The notes beneath the pieces were generated by a model. It ran no database searches, had not been told where the DNA came from, and worked only from the letters and a program-made list of their open reading frames with translations. The translations under genes and the position numbers were made by a program. A stretch of 52,220 nt of DNA, from NCBI GenBank assembly GCA_021817945.1, contig JAKAFL010000026.1:1-52220 (forward strand), read 5' to 3'. How positions within the stretch are numbered: position 1 is the first letter of the stretch; every line of letters begins with the position of its first letter. This stretch comes from a bacterium. GTDB lineage: Bacteria; Verrucomicrobiota; Verrucomicrobiia; Limisphaerales; UBA11358. Of this stretch, positions 49,155 through 52,220 are shown one piece after another.

Positions 49155-51620
49155 ATGAAAATAAAATTGTGCATTGCAATAATGATGCTGCTGGCGGCGT
49201 TGGCACCGGCGCAAACCAACAACCTCAATTCCCTTTTGGAACAGGGCCTGCTGGAGGAACAGGCCAACCGCAACCTGGACGCCGCCATTACGGACTATAA
49301 GCAACTGGCCACGGAATTTGACAACGACCGGCAACTCGCGGCCACGGCGGTTTTTCGCCTGGGCGAATGTTACCGAGCCCAGGGCAAAACCAATGAGGCT
49401 GCCGTGGAATACCATCGCGTCCTCCGCAATTTTTCCGACCAGACAACACTCGCCATCCTGAGCCGGGAAAACCTCACCGGAATGGGCTTGGAGGGATCAC
49501 TGGCCAACACAAACCTTCCTGCTCCGGGACAGATCACGCTTGTAGGCAATTCAATTGAGGGCGACCCAACATTCTCTGCCGAGGACGAGGAGATTCAACG
49601 TATTCAAGCGATGATCCAGAACAGCCCGGATTTGATCAATGGACCCGACAGCAGCGGACATACTCCATTGGAAAACGCAGCCATCAACGGCCAGATCAAA
49701 GTCGCGGCATTTTTGCTGGATCACGGCGCGGACGTGAATGCTCGCGGGGGAACAGCCTTATTTGCTGCGACTGGAGCGGGCAATCGCGCAATGGTGGAAT
49801 TTCTCCTCGCACACGGGGCGGATGTGAACGCCATCAACAACAGCCAACAGCAAACACCATTGTTTATGGCAGTGCAAAAAGGGTTTGCTGCGGTCACTGA
49901 AGTCTTGCTGGCCAACAAGGCTGACGTCAACGCGCGCGATTCGGAAGGCGGCACTCCCTTGTTTTCCGCCGCGCAACGCGGTGACTTAAAAATCATTCAG
50001 ATGCTTTTGGCTGCCGGCGCCAATGTGAACCTTCAGGACAACAACGGCGAGTCCGTGTTGAACTACACCATCAAAACTTCGCCGGAAATGGTTCAAGCGC
50101 TGCTGGCCGCTGGCGTCAATCCCAATTCGGAAAACAAGGACGGACGCTCGCCATTGAGCTACGCCACTGAACGTGACACGCCACAAGTCGTCAAGCTGTT
50201 GCTGGATGCAAAGGCAGATCCGAACGCCGGCCGGCTGGACGCGCCGTTGTTGTGCGCTATCCACAAACAAAATGCCGCAGCCGTCGAATTTTTATTGCAG
50301 GCTGGTGCATACCCGAATGCAAAAACCATGATAAACTGGCCGGTAAGTTTTGGCGGAGGCTATTATCCGTCAGGCACCAAAGTCACACCAATGTTTCTGG
50401 CTGCTTTGACAAAACAACTGTCGCTGGTGCAGATGCTATTAAAATTCAAAGCTGATCCAAACGACTCGCAAACCGATGGGCGGGTTCCGCTTTTCTGGGT
50501 GTTGGACAAACCGGAAATCGTCAAGGCGCTGCTGGACGCCGGTGCGGATGCTGACGCAAGGGATAAGACGGAATATTTCAATCAGATTCGTTTTGGCATC
50601 AACACGAGTGTAACCCCCAAGCCCACCCTGCTGCAAAAAGCCGTGCAACAAAACCAGCCAGCCTCCGTCGCCCTGTTGTTGCAACATGGGGCCAATCCAA
50701 ACGCTTCTGACACTCAAGGGAACACGGCTTTGCATTATGCGGCGTTCGAGCTTGTGGATGAAAAAGTGTTTCTGTCGCTACTGGACGCCAAAGCCGATCC
50801 GAACGTAAGAAACGAAGACGGTAAAACGCCCCTCGACATATTGAAACAGGCGCTGCAAAACGAAAATTGGAATGGCCGTTTCGATAATCTCTTCGCCAAG
50901 AACGCTCAGGCGGAGAAATTAATCGTCCTGTTGCATCAGCATGGTGCGCTGGACAATTTGCCGGACTGGAACCGCATCTCTGTGAGCCGGCCGGCAAACC
51001 AATTTTCAACGGCGGTATTTCTTCGTGGCACGAATGACTGGAACCAATTTACACTGCTGGAATTACTTGACCAAATTGAATTCCATGATCCAAGTCCAGA
51101 AATTTCATTCCCCGATTTGACTCGCGTGGTTATCTCGCGCCCGACAGACAACGGCGCGAAATTTCAGAAGATTGCCGTCAACTTGTTGAATGGAACGAAC
51201 GGGGTGGATTGCGCGCGCGACGTGCCGCTGAAATTCGGTGACGTGGTGGAAATTCCAGAGCGCGAACATTCATTGGCCGAATTACCCCAATTTCTCACCC
51301 ACGAGGAAGAAACAGCCATACTGAATCATTTTCGCAGCCAAGCGGGCGAGGCAAAAATGGTCGTGGATGGTGGCGAAACAGTGCAATTGCCGCTGCAACC
51401 ATTCCACTCCCAGATCGGTTCTGTGCTTTCTGGCAACTTGGCCCGCACCACGCTAACTTCGAGCAGCGATCTGTCGCAGGTCAAAGTCACGCGGCGCGAC
51501 CCGCAAACCGGGAAAATTCAGACCTGGATTTTGGATTGCAGCCGGTTGTTCCACGATGGTATTGCGCCCGACCTCTGGCTGCGCGCCGGTGACGTGATTG
51601 AAGTTCCAACAAGTCAATGA
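49155..51620 (+). CDS. Secreted TPR/ankyrin-repeat protein with SLBB-like C-terminus
   Basis: An 821-residue protein starting at ATG 49155 with a signal peptide (MKIKLCIAIMMLLAALAPAQ). An earlier in-frame ATG at 49092 overlaps the regulator stop but would bury the signal 21 residues in. Residues about 25-100 form a TPR-like YbgF-type unit (AATAVFRLGECYRAQGKTNEAA), residues about 150-580 contain roughly eleven ankyrin repeats (GHTPLENAA, LLDHGADVNA, TPLFMAVQKG, GNTALHYAA), and the last 230 residues hold two modules ending LKFGDVVEIPE and LRAGDVIEVP, the pattern of SLBB domains in polysaccharide export proteins. It is the third gene of the two-component operon. Function unknown; a periplasmic scaffold or signal-input partner is possible. 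Confidence 0.85.
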   Translation: MKIKLCIAIMMLLAALAPAQTNNLNSLLEQGLLEEQANRNLDAAITDYKQLATEFDNDRQLAATAVFRLGECYRAQGKTNEAAVEYHRVLRNFSDQTTLAILSRENLTGMGLEGSLANTNLPAPGQITLVGNSIEGDPTFSAEDEEIQRIQAMIQNSPDLINGPDSSGHTPLENAAINGQIKVAAFLLDHGADVNARGGTALFAATGAGNRAMVEFLLAHGADVNAINNSQQQTPLFMAVQKGFAAVTEVLLANKADVNARDSEGGTPLFSAAQRGDLKIIQMLLAAGANVNLQDNNGESVLNYTIKTSPEMVQALLAAGVNPNSENKDGRSPLSYATERDTPQVVKLLLDAKADPNAGRLDAPLLCAIHKQNAAAVEFLLQAGAYPNAKTMINWPVSFGGGYYPSGTKVTPMFLAALTKQLSLVQMLLKFKADPNDSQTDGRVPLFWVLDKPEIVKALLDAGADADARDKTEYFNQIRFGINTSVTPKPTLLQKAVQQNQPASVALLLQHGANPNASDTQGNTALHYAAFELVDEKVFLSLLDAKADPNVRNEDGKTPLDILKQALQNENWNGRFDNLFAKNAQAEKLIVLLHQHGALDNLPDWNRISVSRPANQFSTAVFLRGTNDWNQFTLLELLDQIEFHDPSPEISFPDLTRVVISRPTDNGAKFQKIAVNLLNGTNGVDCARDVPLKFGDVVEIPEREHSLAELPQFLTHEEETAILNHFRSQAGEAKMVVDGGETVQLPLQPFHSQIGSVLSGNLARTTLTSSSDLSQVKVTRRDPQTGKIQTWILDCSRLFHDGIAPDLWLRAGDVIEVPTSQ

Positions 51621-51702
51621 TATGGGTAAATCTGGAACCTGTCCGAACATTTTTATCTGTTCTGGACCCGACCTGTAAGCCCCAAAAAACGAAATTCAAA
51701 AG

Positions 51703-51867
51703 GCCGCATCTTGACCCTTTCAATTTTGCTTTTCGGGTTGATTCGAGTTCGCATTGGATGTGAGCGGGAACCCCTCTCCCTAACCCTCTCCCCGCGCTTC
51801 GCTGGCGGGGCGAGGAGACCAGAAGCGTTGGGTTGGTTCATGCGTTTGAAAAGGAGAACAACTTTGA
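51703..51867 (+). repeat. Long dispersed repeat, copy 1
   Basis: About 165 bp starting GCCGCATCTTGACCC, nearly identical to 52057-52220 (354 bp downstream). Differences are single bases and a small indel near TGAAAAGGAGAACAACTTT. The core at 51770-51830 also occurs inverted at 42249-42308, and the first 37 bp occur at 38295-38331. Confidence 0.9.
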
Positions 51868-52056
51868 CGAGTGAAATATTTTAATATCCATCGTCAGCCC
51901 GCCGTTTTTTCTCCCTCTCCGCCAATTATATTGGGGGAGAGGGCCGGGGAGAGGTGGCGCTGAGTTTTCCAAATGCGTATTGTACCCGAAAATCAAAACA
52001 CCAATGTGCCCCAACCTACTGGACGCAAACTCTATGAGTTTTCATTCCAGCATCTT

Positions 52057-52220
52057 GCCGCATCTTGACCCTTTCAATTTTGCTTTTCGGGTTGATTTGA
52101 GTTCGCATTGGATGTGAGCGGGAACCCCTCTCCCTAACCCTCTCCCCGCGCTTCGCTGGCGGGGCGAGGAGACCAGAAGCGTTGGGTTGGTTCATGCGTT
52201 TGAAAAAGCAGGACAACTTT
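52057..52220 (+). repeat. Long dispersed repeat, copy 2, reaching the window edge
   Basis: Partner of 51703-51867 in the same orientation; may continue beyond the window. The pair suggests a clustered repeat array next to the ankyrin gene. Confidence 0.9.

Larger units (their letters stand above)
51621..52220. other. Repeat-filled region at the right edge
   Basis: 600 bp without a gene. Besides the two long direct repeats, 51914-51958 is a palindrome-like element with CTCCCTCTCC facing GGGGGAGAGGG and a further GGGGAGAGGTGG. Open frames here are translations of the repeats. Confidence 0.7.

Overview
The window is a chromosomal segment of a Gram-negative bacterium, most probably a verrucomicrobiote of the Pedosphaera/Limisphaera type. 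This is inferred from the gene set: a small C4 zinc-ribbon/coiled-coil protein, rpsF-ssb-rplI linked to pth-rplY(CTC)-prs, a glycine-rich autotransporter-like exoprotein, verrucomicrobial sugar isomerase and secreted proteins, many genes without a clear Shine-Dalgarno sequence, and dispersed palindromic repeats. No rRNA, tRNA or CRISPR array was seen.

Layout. 1-4552 (minus) is the N-terminal part of a non-ribosomal peptide synthetase (C-A-T-C, running off the left edge) with a glycine-type adenylation code. 4784-8361 (plus) holds a eukaryote-type xylulokinase, RidA and RmuC. 8486-11885 (minus) holds phosphotransacetylase, a separate BioD-like/DRTGG protein and hisC. 11971-13699 holds the zinc-ribbon protein, a Nudix hydrolase and a ferredoxin. 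13793-15963 is a wreck: a transposase N-terminus abuts a glycine-rich exoprotein gene that has lost its 3' end and also carries an in-frame TGA. 16459-18372 is a DCC-thioredoxin/lipase-maturation-factor fusion.

18381-28653 is the metabolic highlight. A five-gene minus-strand operon (SUMF1-like secreted protein, RuBisCO-like protein, DUF1537 acid-sugar kinase, Asp/Glu-racemase-family protein, BASS-type transporter) is divergent from an overlapping pair of secreted glycosidases, a LacZ-type GH2 and a GH28 polygalacturonase-type enzyme. A RuBisCO-like protein next to a DUF1537 kinase matches the known 3-oxo-isoapionate phosphorylation/decarboxylation step of apiose catabolism. Apiose is a pectin sugar, so hydrolysis, uptake and acid-sugar breakdown may be encoded as one divergent locus.

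28740-32492 (minus) is a translation operon (prs, rplY, pth, rpsF, ssb, rplI). 32712-34260 is a type II restriction-modification pair of the BglII/BstYI kind. 34640-35908 is a fluoride-channel operon (fluC, DUF190, GAF). 36178-37734 is a TPR-sulfotransferase. 38391-40458 holds guaB and an RRM protein. 40823-45396 holds a methyltransferase, a TIM-barrel sugar isomerase, an RluA-type pseudouridine synthase and a secreted DUF2092-like protein. 45864-51620 is a compact three-gene unit: a large membrane histidine kinase, an OmpR-type regulator, and a secreted TPR/ankyrin/SLBB-like protein. Intergenic stretches at 37.7-38.4, 41.8-42.5 and 51.6-52.2 kb are filled with members of repeat families.
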